Source of the DNA: Maylandia zebra | Lineage: Eukaryota > Chordata > Actinopteri > Cichliformes > Cichlidae | Direction: 5' to 3' | DNA: 64,000 bases | Assembly (NCBI RefSeq): GCF_041146795.1 | Contig: NC_135184.1 | Span: 9,290,967-9,354,966 of the forward strand | In this document: positions 10,637 through 23,300 of the stretch, piece after piece | Position numbering within the stretch: the stretch's first letter is position 1 | Layout of the letters: every line of letters starts with the position of its first letter | Program-made: the position numbers and the translations under genes | The notes under the pieces: model-generated | Database searches by the model: none | What the model saw: only the letters and a program-made list of their open reading frames with translations | What the model was told of the DNA's origin: nothing

Positions 10637-11639
10637 GAGGAGTTGGAAGCAAGTTAGTGGTTGTGTCTACACATACAACAATATGACTTTCTGTTTATGT
10701 ATTGGGGCATGTAAATGGCAAATATTTGCTTCCAGTCACCCAAATAGACTCTTATCTTTTATATAGAGACCTGAATGTGATTGCTGGAATCTGCTGATAT
10801 TACTCAAAAATCAATTCCCATTTTAATACAGAAAATACAGTTTTCATGTATGCAGGGATGCTTTGGATAGTAGTAATCTGTCAACAGATTTTCCAAAGGA
10901 AGATTCAAAAAAATGCTGTGTGCATGTAGAAAAGACAGAGTGGAATAAAAACAACGATAATGTTGAGTTTTTGGGTTCTAGCAATTAGTCTTTTTTTAAG
11001 TTCATGATATCAACACTTCAATGATTTAAAGAAGTTATGAATTGGTTTACATGATGTTAAAGATGATTGGTAGCCTAGGTTTTGCTCTTGTTATGGAATG
11101 TGTGTGTCTGCGAACTACAATCTATTGTAAGAACATATCTGAAAAAAACAAGGAAAGCATATAGTCAAAGTGCACGCATTAATGTTTTCATTGTGGGTTT
11201 ATATTTCTGGTGTCTCCAAATATCAAAGAACCTACTAATGCTATGTCAGTTTGTGTGGTACTGCTCATAGAAATCTATTAAAAAAGGTTTCACTCCGTCT
11301 ACATGCTCTTAGGATTGTAGTCTTTACATTTTTTATACTCTGCTGTTTCAAGTGTGGAAACCGCATCGGTGTTGAAGGAAAATGTATTCCAGTGTTTCAA
11401 TAAAACCACATGATTAACAGATGTTTGTGTGTTACTTTCATGTTTTTATGCTTTGGTTTATTTAAAGCTCCTGTATGGTCCAATTTGAACATTTTATTTA
11501 ACTCTAAACTTTTTTTTAGCCACCCTGTTGGTGTAGCTTTGTCATGTCACAATGTGAGTCAATCCCCTTGTAAGTCAAGACTGAAATATGTCAAAGTTTA
11601 TTAGAAGCTGCAGAATCTGGTATAGATATTTAATATTAA

Positions 11640-11838
11640 CTCATTCACTGCCATTGACGTCTATAGACGTCAATGGCAGTCAACGTAAGTTGAACTGAAG
11701 CCCACCAGCAGTAAAAGTAGACCTGCAAGGAGGTGCAGGGTTTGCGCACGTAAGGGATTGCGCAGTGAGACAAAAATGTGGTGCAAGTCTTGTTGTGTTT
11801 CACTGCCAGCCATTTGAAAATGGCTGGCAGTGAATGAG
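11640..11838. mobile_element. 199-bp piggyBac-type MITE with TTAA target duplication
   Basis: TTAA flanks both ends (11636-11639 and 11839-11842) and the termini are inverted repeats, CTCATTCACTGCCA at the left and its complement at the right. An inner palindrome (attgacgtctatagacgtcaat) is also present. There is no coding capacity. The TTAA target and short TIR point to piggyBac-type mobilisation, although Kolobok elements also use TTAA. The paralogous site after copy 1 (about 3143-3152, tttaatactaagtgtg) lacks the element. Confidence 0.8.
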
Positions 11839-12345
11839 TTAAGTGTGTGACACACACACATAGGAAAATAATTGGTAATATGAGTCAATAAATATACACA
11901 TTTACCTGTCACAATGGAAACATCCAGGGTTTAATACAAGCTTGTATGACATAAACTACCAGAGAAATAAAAGCTGGTGTGTTTACCAGCTGATTTGACC
12001 AGATGCAAATGGGTTGTGATGTGTTTGATCACAGTGATGTCATATTTGCAGTTTCACTTTGTGTTTTCACCATTTCATTTGTTTTAGCCATTCATGAAAA
12101 TACAAAGGCATCATTGTTTCACTCAGAAATTATTATGTAGGAGGACTGACTCTCTTTGGGCACAGACTGCTGGCCTCACATAGTTATAGCTTGTATTTCA
12201 TCTGGAGCCATAAAAAGCTGCATCAGACTCTAGAATACCACTAATCATTTTCTTTTTCTTACAATTTTCTCTGCCTGACAGAGGAAACTCCAACAAATAG
12301 GAGGAATCTGTTCTGCTTCCCTCATCGCCCAATTCACCTCTCATC

Positions 12346-13227
12346 ATGGCAATAGTCCTCCACTTCAACCCTCTGCTGTGGACACGGCTGGCAGCCCTGG
12401 CTTTCTCCTGTGTGGCATTCTCTGTGGCTGTGCATGGTGCCAGGATCATCCCCGGCACCGGAGACTGGTGCATCTTCTGCTGGGCCTTCAGCTTTGCCGG
12501 CACTCTGCTCATGATTCTGGTGGAGCTCTTCGGTCTGCAGACGAAAGTCCCTGTTTCCTGGAAGAACTTCCCTATCACCTTTGCCTGCTACGCTGCCCTA
12601 CTCTGTTTGTCCGCCTCTATCATCTTCCCACTCTACTTCCTCAAAGGTTCTATGGGCCCCAGTACAATCCGCGATTACAGCATCATAGTAGCCGTCTTCT
12701 CTTGCTTGGCTACCATTGCTTACATAAGCGAGGTGAGCATCAGCAAGGCACGTCCAGGTGAGGTGGCCGGCTACATGGCCACAGGACCTGGACTATTGAA
12801 AGTCTGTGAGACCTTCGTGGCCTGCATCATATTTGTCTTTGTGACTGATCCCGTGTTGTACGACCATCACCATGCACTGAAGTACTGCATGGCTGTCTAT
12901 TGCATCTGCTTCATCCTGTCAGCAGCCATCATCCTGCTCTGTATAGGCGAGTGTACCGGGTGCTTGCCTTTCCCATTCCCCCGGTTCCTGTCAGCCTACG
13001 CCATGCTGGCTGTGGTTCTCTACCTGTTAGCAACCATCATCTGGCCTATCTTCAACTTTGACCCCAGGCACGGTGGGAATAAAAATAGGCCATACAACTG
13101 CAACACACAATTGGGGTTGTGTTCATGGGATAAGGGCATGACAGTGGCTGTACTCACCGGTGTCAACTTCATCCTCTACCTGGCAGACCTGATCTACTCC
13201 ACCCGTCTGATATTTGTCAACGCATGA
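12346..13227 (+). CDS. myadm-like: MYADM-like membrane protein, tandem copy 3
   Basis: The third intact 293-aa MYADM-like gene, closest to copy 2 in its 5' flank and first half. The loops differ again (RIIPGTG at 33-39, DHHHALK near 173-179, PYNCNTQLG near 247), and one helix position reads YLLATIIW instead of YLSATIIW. The stop codon is TGA after FVNA, where copies 1 and 2 use TAA. AATAAA is at about 13259. The immediate 5' flank (from about 11938) starts where the 3' flank of copy 2 ends, so the unit boundary can be placed there. The 3' flank is shorter than in the other two units: the homology is broken up by about 13,560. Expression and separate function of the three copies cannot be judged from sequence. 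Confidence 0.93.
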   Translation: MAIVLHFNPLLWTRLAALAFSCVAFSVAVHGARIIPGTGDWCIFCWAFSFAGTLLMILVELFGLQTKVPVSWKNFPITFACYAALLCLSASIIFPLYFLKGSMGPSTIRDYSIIVAVFSCLATIAYISEVSISKARPGEVAGYMATGPGLLKVCETFVACIIFVFVTDPVLYDHHHALKYCMAVYCICFILSAAIILLCIGECTGCLPFPFPRFLSAYAMLAVVLYLLATIIWPIFNFDPRHGGNKNRPYNCNTQLGLCSWDKGMTVAVLTGVNFILYLADLIYSTRLIFVNA

Positions 13228-13998
13228 GAAACAAGAAGTAAGGGTAGCAGTATGCTCCAAATAAAACTGAATTTGCCCAGTTTGTCCAAGGCTGTGGAAC
13301 TGCTTTCAGTTATACTGCTGCAAGCAATTTGACTTTTGATAGAGGCAGACAGTAGGAGTTTTTAATGGCAGATCAGTTCCCATTTTAATACATTTTTTCA
13401 TGTATACAGGAATGCTTATTATTTGGATTGTAATAAGCTATCAACAGATTTTCCAAAAGAAGACTCAAAAAATGCTGTGTGCATGGAAATAAGACAGAGG
13501 AACAAAAACAAAGATAGCATTGAGTTTTTGTTAGATATTTTTTGCACTATGGATACCCAAGAATAATTTTGGCATGCAGAGTGGAGCAGCCAGGGAATAG
13601 TACATGACCTGCTCTACCTCCTCGGCTACAGCCACCCTGATGTGATGCTGTCGTGTCAGTATGGACCAAAATTGAGGAATGTTTTCAACACATTGTTGAT
13701 GTTATCTTTATATGTATTTAAGTAAATTATGGCAGTTCTTAAGGACAAAGGGCATTCAACCTGGGACTAGCAAGGTATGCCTAATAAAGCTTCCAGTGAG
13801 TGTATGCTTGCAGTTTAGGATTCCTCAGGATTGACTGTTAAAACTGATTTTCATTCATCAAATTCTTGATTGTCCACTGAAATAGATGCAAAGCACCACG
13901 TTTTCCTAATCACTCTTCTGAAACCTGATTTTCTGTTAAACTCTGATCTCTAATTGTGCTGAATGTTCACAAAGTATATAAATGAATTAACTAAGTAA

Positions 13999-14140
13999 AC
14001 TAACTGTCAATCAGCATCAGCTCAAAACACCACCTCTGTTCTCAGAGAGACTCCAGCTTTGTGCGGACCCCAGGATGTGAATCAGTGACAACTGTGATTC
14101 ACACCAACTGTAAATGTTTGACCACTGGAGGCTACAAGGG
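13999..14140 (+). repeat. Remnant of a fourth MYADM-unit 5' flank
   Basis: The stretch (ctcagagagactccagctttgtg, then aatcagtgacaactg and actgtaaatgtttgaccactggaggct) matches 8655-8750, the upstream flank of copy 2. No MYADM coding sequence follows, so this is either a truncated fourth unit or the far boundary of the array. Confidence 0.55.
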
Positions 14141-16092
14141 GGGCAGAGTGGAAACTATGAATATTTAAGTTGCCTGTGAATCTATCGTCAGGAAACAAGA
14201 CAGCGGTGACGCCCAATCGAGACACAATGACTTGTACATTATTTTTCTAAAGGAAATGTTGGATCATCTGGTCTGGGAATGTGGTGCTGTAGCTGCTGGC
14301 AAGATCAGAGTTAATAGGGCTTTACCATAAATCATGAACATGATGACTCAGCTTCAACCAGCCTAGACAGTTTTTAAAGTTTGGTTTACAGCATATATAT
14401 GAGAAAAGTGATCGGTAGATAAATAATATGAAGCTAAATTAACAGCTTTGTGTGATTAACCATGTTTATCATCCCGAGCAATATATCGTCATTAATGTGG
14501 ACAGAACACAGAAGACTTTTTATGTTATCTTTATACCAGAAATGTCCCCTTTGGGATTTCAATTATACTGAAATTCGTGATCATCAAAATGTTGTTCTGC
14601 ATTTTCTCTGTCATGTCACTTCGATGTTTTACCTGCACAGAATTTAACAAAAAAGACTCTTTACTAGGTCATCTGCTAATAGAGGAAAAGGACTCTGAGC
14701 TCATGCAAAAAAAGAGAGGTCAAGATGTTTACCAGTCTAGTCACGACTTGACTGGAGGCCAATCCTGGTCCTACTTCCTGCATGATGTAGTAACTTAAAG
14801 CCAGTATTGCTAAACGCTGATCAGTGTCTGGATTTTAAATGAAGGAGAAAAGAATAACTGTACTATTCTGCATTAAAAACACCTTTGCTGCAATGGTTTA
14901 GGGATTTTTAAAGTCTTAAAAATCTGTTTTGAATCAACAGATAAAAACAAATCAGACCCATCTTACTACTTTGATTTAACAAACGTTTCATTTCTGCACA
15001 TTTTCATTTTAATAAAAGAAATATTGTGCAATCTGCAATAATTAAACATTACACATCTTAACTCTATTGTGTTTGTGTGTGTGTGATTTTTTACTCCATC
15101 TCGTATAAGTTTCATTTATAGGGACAAAAGTCCTGTGCAGATCAGCTTCCTTACCCTACGTTACTAAATTAATTCTTGGCCATCCCACTCTGACTCACAG
15201 GAAGAACAAAGAGTAAGTCAGCAGCACTACAATAGCTTGATACAATCTCAACTGAAAGAGGCCATAGAAAGAACTCTGTCTCTTACGCAGCATCATGTTT
15301 CCACTGGAAGAGCAGACGTGTTGTTCCAAACACTGCCAAGAGTTAAATGTGGAACAACAAGCACTTGAATGACAGCACAATACCTAACTGAGAACATGTG
15401 GCTAATTAACAGAGACGCACAGATGTGCTGAGAGCCTGAAATGTGCAGCAGTGCTGACATGCATACATTCTCATCTTCCTGAAACTGCTTGTACACAGCC
15501 TTCTGCTTGGCCCGAACCTGATTTCTTCCTGATTTTTAATGGCTAATAGCTGGTCAAGCTGTGTGTGTGTGTGTAACAAATTAAGTAATTTAAAGAAGTA
15601 AGTTTCCCAATATGCTCATTTGCTTTCAACATGTTTGTGTCCTCTGACTTTACACTGACCCTCTGCCGTGTTGAATTTAGCTTCTTGCTGCACAGTCTCA
15701 TATCATCTTTTTATTTTAAAGGGGAACTTCAACACTTTACCACACATAAAAATCAGTGTGTTATAGAGCCTGTAAAGCACCAAGTCGTGTTTTTTATCAA
15801 AGGTTATGTGACGTCAGTCAAGAAACAGTCAAACACGAGACCCCCTCATAAAACCACAATTTGATCTCTTTTTACTTCCATTGGGGGATCAACAAAAAGT
15901 GAAGATGGTGATCAAAAAGCTTTAGAAATATTCTCTTCTCACTTTGTTACTTTTTTTTATGCCAAACAAAGAGACTGATGTCTTCAGTCTCTTATTTATA
16001 GGTCAGCCTAGCAAGTACCCACCCGTGTTCTTCTCAAGAGCATTTAACAGATTATAGCACAAGGTCCAAAGTAATTGGAGACATTTAGATGT

Positions 16093-16142
16093 ATACTTAC
16101 ATTATAAACCTTATAAACTTATAAGGTTTATAATGTAAGTAT
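16093..16142. repeat. AT-rich perfect palindrome
   Basis: 23-bp arms (atacttacattataaacctt...) with a 4-nt loop, followed by a third partial copy of the arm to about 16160. Confidence 0.9.
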
Positions 16143-18980
16143 AAACCTTATAAGTTTATAGGAGATTAGTTAACATATTGTGTGTTTCAAACACCCCTGC
16201 TGATGAAACCTCTTTATAAGGGACAGCCAATGAGAAGGAAATTCGGGTAAAGGGAGAGGAAAAGGAGCTAACATTTGTTGTTATCAGAAGGTTTATGAAC
16301 TGTAAGTGAACAGTGGAGAGGGGCTCCACCAAGGCCCAGCATAAGATAAACAAAGAATATTTAAACAGTGACTCATTCAGAGCTACTCCAGTGGAATCTA
16401 AGTGTAAAAATATGAAGCTGAAAATGAGCATAATTGGTCCTCTTTAACTCTATCTATTGTAATGTATTTTACATTGAAAACAGAGCATTCCTTTAATAGT
16501 ACATTTTGCAGCTTAGCTGAATAGGTAGATCTTTTTTGGATGCTTGCTCCTTTACTTTTCTGCCATAATAAAGCTTGGGTAAGATAAGGCTGTCTCAGAT
16601 GCAAAATGCTTTTTCTTCAGTGGTCTAATGTGATTTGTCTTCACTGTATGTTGCAATCCAGTGCAGACGCCGATCTAAAAGGCTATCATTAGCATCAGCA
16701 TTAGTAAAATAGCAAATTAGTGTGCTAAACACATGTTTTCGTATCAGTAATGGCAGTATTTAATCTGAGATTGCATAGTTGTTACTTGTGCCTGTCCACA
16801 GTAACGAAATCATAGCGATACACTACTTTTGACTAATATTTTAAAAAATGCAAAGGACTATAGAACAAAACTTTCCACTTTAATCGGTTACCTTCATGTT
16901 TTGTTTTCTGCTAACTTTTATGGTTGACAGTGTATCAGAGTCTGAATCTGACTTTTGTGATACTTTAGTAAGAGTTCAGCCTCAGTCACGATTATAGTTA
17001 CTCACAAATATTAGCTAAGCTTGTAAACATTAAACCGATTAATCATCAGCTGTCTCGGTGTGAGCACACTGCCAGGAACTTGTTATAGATTAACAAGAAC
17101 TAGCATGATTATAAATATAGTCAGTGGAGCATTATTGGCATTAAAACCAGAGCCTGTAGGCTGCTTTGTCACATTAACAGCAGGCAGCAGGCGGATTGCT
17201 ATATTTGTTTCTCACATACTTGAGGATCCTAAAATTGGATTGCAGCTGCGTTTACTGATGAACTCGGCTAGGGGTTTCTACAAAGACAAAAGCTATGTGA
17301 ACCTGCATGTGTCGGTCAGGCTGGCCAGAGCTCAGTCTCTTATGTTTGAGATTATACCTCCCCCTGGTGAATATCTGTGTGATTTCATGTGACAAGATTA
17401 ATCTGTAGAACAACAAAACAAGAGTCACTGTAATGAATATTATCTGTGGTGACCAGGGAGATCGGGTGAAAGTTAAAAACCCTTTACTGTAGTAAAGCTG
17501 AGCCAGGTATACAGTAAACAGGTGAAAAAAACCCAGGAGAAACAAGCAAAGAAAAAAAACAGAGACAAAATTGGGTCAGAGACAAAAAGGAAGTCTAACA
17601 TGAGGCGAGGATTACCGGAAAACAGTGCGTGCACAATAATGAGGACAATGTGGCAGGTGACAGGGGAAGACAACAGGACACGGGTGGAGCATATACATTT
17701 CTCAGTTTTCACTTCTTTCATTCCTTTCCTCAAACCCTCTCCTCACATCTTGGTCCCTCCCATCATAGATGCAAGCAACAGAACAAAATGACACAGCCTT
17801 CCTTTCCGGAAGTCGTTTTAAAGCCATATCAATTACATTTGGAACAGCTGTATTGTCTGTTTTTTATGATCTCAGATGTGACAGTGTTTAGACAACCTTT
17901 ATATTTTGTCCTACTTTTAATTAACTTCACACAATGTGACAAAAAAGGACATATATGACTTCACAGGTTAAAAACCCTTCCTCATAGAGTCTCAAATTAA
18001 AGCTCCTCCACTTCTCTCCCTTCCTGATGCACTTTAGAAATGGAAACATCCTTCAAGATGCCATACTGTGATAAAGTCCACTGTCATAGTCAATGGGAAG
18101 AAAGAGATAAGGATACAAATAACAGATAAATGAGAAAAAAACCACACAGAAGGGCAAGAAGGGAAGGGTGAGTAAACAGATTGTGCCATATACAAACAAT
18201 TCACTAGTGCACAGAAAAGTGAAACATGTTTTTTCTGCCTTCACAAAAACATTTAAGCACTATTTTCTGGCCTACTAAAACACTTAATGAAAACCTACAT
18301 GGATTCAATTTTACAAGGTCGTTGAGCAGCTTGAAGTCAGGGCGACCTTGTTTATCCATTTATAGGATGAGAAACTATGCAGTACTGATAAGATAGTGAC
18401 AAAGTTCAAAAATTAAGAGATTGTGGAAGTCGTAATTTACAATCTGGCTGCAGATCGTGCTTTTATCACACTGAAGATGTTATTAAACCTTGAACTGACA
18501 GACAGTCACATAGTTTGGACCAAAGTGTTTTTTCCCAGTAGGAGAGCACGTGGTGTGTTAGCAATGAGAAGATGCTGAGGTTGATTCTTTGGTTTCATAA
18601 GGCTTTTTTATGCATTTTCTTCATTTTTTCAATTAACAAAAGCATTACTTTGTATCAGAGGACTGGAAATACAGTGGATCTTAAAAAAAATACATAAATA
18701 TTCCCATGAACATGCTTACACATACATGTATACAATGGCGGTGTCTGACATTGGGATGTTGGCAGTGGACCCTTGGTTCCTGTGGTTTGCTGGGTGGGGA
18801 CTCCTTGGTCTGATTCTTGTGCTTTCCACTGTTGCTCACCGGATTGGGATCTGGGGAGTTTGGAGGTCGGGCTAACAGTTTAAGCTATTTTTCTTGTTCT
18901 GGAAGATTTTCTTGAGCAGCGTGGCGAGCCACATTTTACTGCCACTGTCACTGGTGCATGATTTTGCAGCGGTTAGGGGT

Positions 18981-19007
18981 GGGGGGGGGGGGGGGGGGGG
19001 GGGGGGG
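18981..19007. repeat. Poly-G run
   Basis: Twenty-seven consecutive G bases, with additional short G blocks just before. Possible G-quadruplex; length may be uncertain in assembly. Confidence 0.95.
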
Positions 19008-20261
19008 TGTTTCAGATGGGTGGTATGTGTCAAAGTAACCTCCGCACGAGTGCCAGGACCGAACACTGTAACAAGATGATCAGTGTTATTTACCTCATGT
19101 GCTGGTTGTTTTAATGGTGTGGGCCAATCTGTGTATAATCACTCCAGTATGAAATAGTTCTTCCACGCAATTCTACATCTGCACTAATCAATACCAATAC
19201 CTGTCCTGTTATCTGGTTGTGATTTGATTCCTTTAACTCAGCCCTTTGTGCTCTTCAGCTATAATTAAAATGCTATTTGCAGCTTTCCATTTATTTATTT
19301 TTGGCACGTTTGCTTGTCATGAACTTTCCATGTGTAACTAACAACCTTTCCTGAGCTGCAGCCAGAGAGAAAAGTAGGACGAGGAAATGGAAAAGTCAGT
19401 GTCATGAAGGCGTTATGGCTTCAGTAGAGGTACATTCAGAGCTCCACGGCAGCTATACTGTAACTATCCTGTACCATTAGTGATTTTGGTCTCAAGCTCA
19501 CAGCATGCCCATGTATGGTTGCAGCGAAGCATATATACCCATAAAAGTGTCAGCAAACTATCTGCTGCAACTTTAAGATCTTCTTGTTGTTTGAAAACTT
19601 TTTATTACCTTGAATGTTTTGCGAGACTTAAAGACTTTTCATCCATCTCTCCTCTAGCCACAGTTCTTTAAGAGGAGAAAAAAAGGACACTGTAAAGGGT
19701 TGCAGGACTATGAGTACTCTTTCAAACAGCTGCTGATTTAAGACTGCTGAAGCATCCTTCTGCTGAGTCACCCACCAACTCCTCCATGTTTCACCATTCT
19801 GAAACAAACTTGCTCTACTTTGAGGTATTCTAACAAACTATATCTCTTACAAACCTTTCAAACTGTTTTAAAAGTCCCTGCCTTATCATCCTTTCAAGAG
19901 GTCAAATATCAGCCCTGCACCAGCCGATATATACTGAGAAACAGTAGCAGCTGGTTTCCCCAGTTGTGGATTAAGCCCAGTTCAGGACCAAAAGAAAAAC
20001 ATCAATGAAAACAGCCCCTGAAAAAAGATTATGGTCTATGTTTTGCAGACATTTCAAACTCAAGCAGTTTCTTATATAATTTATTTTGAAAACATGTTAC
20101 AAATATTAGTTTCCCTTTATAAAACAGTTACCTGTGGTCATAATTACAGTGTCCTGGTAATCCCCTTTCAATATTACATGTAACTGCAGCGACACATCTT
20201 GATACCGAGTGCATAAGGAATTTAAAATGAGGCTGAATATCAAACGGGGGACCTTCTCAGC

Positions 20262-20332
20262 TCAGTTTGGCTGGTTGTCCATCTGTGAGCTTGGCTGGTA
20301 AGACTGGATGTCCTCCCCGATGAACTCTGATA
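20262..20332 (-). CDS. nfatc4: nfatc4 last coding exon
   Basis: A 71-nt exon too short to stand out as an open frame. After the acceptor tccttccacag it reads, with the G carried over from exon 12, [20 protein letters not shown] and then QPN and TGA at 20264-20262. This matches the conserved EEVSEIIGRDLS end of NFATC4 and is the reason the upstream exon is not terminal. A candidate polyadenylation signal AATAAA is at 20085-20080 on minus. Confidence 0.87.
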
Positions 20333-23300
20333 CTGTGGAAGGAGAAGAAAATCACAGATTCACTTGATGCAATTTGCTGCTGCAAAATACAAAATAACCT
20401 ATACTGCACTGTCAGTTTCAATTGTATGTATATTTTCAGAATTCATTGGCTTTATTTTAATCGTATTTCAACATCCCCTTTTTAGAGATTTGTATTTTTT
20501 TTTTTTTACGTATTTGGAACATCTAGAAAAACTGCACACCACACCACATCTTCTTGCATCAAGTAAAAATAAAATCTAGTCCCCAACTTAACCACCAAGG
20601 TTAATGCTTTGTTTCTTTTTTTAAATGTTATAATGCAAATTACAGTGAAGACTGTAAACATCTAAAAACACCAGCAACCACAAGATGCTACCAAACATTA
20701 CATTGACTAATATCTGTCTATATATCTGTCACAATCAAAAATCAAAAATAGTTTATACAATTATCAACTCAATCAAGTCAAGTCACCATCAATAACTCCA
20801 TGCAGTTAAATCAATCATCAATAATCGTAAAACCCTACAGTACTGGGGAAAACCCAAACAATCGAGCAACCCCTTAAGAGTAAGCACTTTGTAACAGGAA
20901 GCAGGAAGAAGGTCCTAGTAGAACCCGGCAAGAGACTTTTGATGGTGTTTTTAGAAGAGACTGAAACTCTACAAATAAGGAGTTACCTGTTTGAAAACTA
21001 GTCTTTCTGGGTTCTTTTATTTTAGTCAAGAGGTAGGTTGGAATTAACCACTTTGTTTCTCAAGCTACCAGTTTACCTACAACAAGGTTTCACTTTCTCA
21101 TCAAAAAGACAATTTTTGGGGCCAAATTAAATGGCAAACTAATTTGGAGAGCATAAATTCAGATTATTCAAATTTTGACAAAAATACAGCTCTTTTCTTT
21201 TTTACTATGACTGACCCTGCAGGTAATGTCCATATAAAGTTGTGAATCGGCCTGGTAGCCAAATCTTTACACCAAATACCACATGATCACCAGCTATCCT
21301 GGCCATCAGAGAGCCTGTGTTGCATGTCATATCACATTCTCACTCCATAAAGCAGTGTTTGTAGATCAAAGACAATGCACTGAGTAGAAAAATATTTCAG
21401 CATTAATAAACATGATTTAATAAACTTGTTTTAAAAAGTGCCTTTAAAAATCATAGTCCCGGGGCTGAAAAACAAGAACACTGAAGTGCTAAAAACTGCA
21501 GTTCCTATAGTGGCCACTGGAGACTGGCTGCAAAAGTGAGTCAACTTCCGCTGATACTCACTTTAAAATGGCCAGCTTTACGGCATTAAAGTCGTGTTTA
21601 CAGTCTGGTACAACAAATTGTCTCTGTGAAAAGTTTGCCCTTTCAAAATAAAAAGTTATTTTATAACCTGTACATTTAGATACTAGAAAGGCTGCTAAGT
21701 GTAGTTGTGCTGTTTGTGTGGTACAGCTGTCCAAGAACTTTGTGATCTAGTTTTGTGGAGTGAAATTTCTGTTTTTTATTTTTATGTTTCTTATCAATAA
21801 TTAACAGATATGTATGGCAAATTTGGTGATATTACCAGATATCTTAGGACTCCACATTCTCTTCCAAATCTGGTCACTTCTGGCCAGAAAAACAAAATAA
21901 AAAAACGCCCAAAATACCTAGAGAGTGGCAGCCAAAATGCAAAGTCCATTCAGTGGATACCATTCCTTCTTCTATCCAGAATATTAAAAATTCTTTGTAT
22001 TTCTTCCTCCAACATTTCTGTATCTGTGTTTGTAGCCACTTATGTCATTTTTTTTTATCAAATCAGTTTTCAAATATCACATTTTTTTGAAAAAAACTAT
22101 GTCTCACCTTCTTCAAAGGTAATGTGGTGCATAGAGGCAGAGCTGGTAAACTCCAATGGACACTCCTGGATCTTGGGATCCCTCTCTCCCCCATTTCCTG
22201 TATCCAGCACTCTTCCCTGGGGGTCCCAGCCCTCATAGTGGGAGTAGGATGCTGGGCAGATATCCTGATAGGGGTTTGGGTTGGTAGGAGGGGAGGGACA
22301 GACCTCCTGAGCATAAGCAGAGTACTGTGGGTAAGAGGAGTTGGGGATGGGAGGCAGAGGGGAGGTTGAGATAGGACTTCCAGCTGGGAAAGGGCTGAGA
22401 GAGGATGAGTGGGAAGGAGAGGGTGAAGAGGACAAGTAGGGTGAGTCCAGCCATGGGGAAGGTGAAGGTGAGGGAGGCTGCGGACCACGTGGGTACAGAG
22501 GGGGAAGGAGCTCGGTGAAGCCCAGCTCTAGGTTCTCAAAACTGGGGTGACGCTCGGATAGTGCTGGCCTGGTCCCGCCGGGCTCTTCCACCGTGGCATC
22601 AGGTTTAGAGCAGTACTCCTCATTGTAGTTTATGGGTGGGCACGGAGAGGAATAGGTGGAGGGGTAGGGGGGTAGGTGGAAGCTCAGATTTTGCTCATCA
22701 GACATATGGTCCCCTCTCACATGGAAGCCTTTGTCTATCCTGGGTGGACCCCCTGCAGGACACATGTTTCCGCCATCCAGAGGCAGCATAGGGGATCGAG
22801 AGAGCAGGGGATCATCTTCTTTGAACATAACTGAGGGAAGAAACCGAGAATAACTGACACACATAACTGATGTTCATGTAAAGCATGTCCAGCTGCCACA
22901 TATAAGTGTTGTATTTACATTGGATTTCAAACTATAAATCTCTTTATTTCAAAATTATTTGTGGGATTAGATACTCACTGGGTAAATACTTAAAGCAGTG
23001 AGTGCTGCTCCGTTTCCTCTTCCCATTAGAAACATAAAGATTGACCGACACAGGCCGACTGACAGATAGGTCACTGTAGGCTGGGACCCTCACACATAAC
23101 AGACACTGGAAGGCATAAAGACGACATACAGGGGGATTACAGAGCATTTATCAGAGCATCTCCAGTTGTGTTGGATGCGTCTGCTGAAATTTCACAAATT
23201 TACCTCATTGCTGTTGTCACGGTCAACATGAGCCTCCTCCTCCCACTGTAATTTGCCATCTAATGCAAAAGAGCACAAGAGCAAGGTTTGACATAATGAA

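Larger units (their letters stand above)
14141..20079. other. Intergenic region, no gene recognised
   Basis: AT-rich, with many stops in all frames. The reading frames present are short and show no family resemblance. Visible items are an AT-rich palindrome (16093-16142), a run of 27 G (18981-19007) and a stretch at about 18720-19085 that reads like a dispersed repeat (ggtgtctgacattgggatgttggcagtggaccc...). A 110-codon open frame at 17060-17392 has no recognisable domain and is not called as a gene. Confidence 0.6.

Noticed and set aside
17060-17392. 110-codon open frame in the intergenic region
   Set aside because: No recognised domain, no good splice or regulatory context; consistent with chance.
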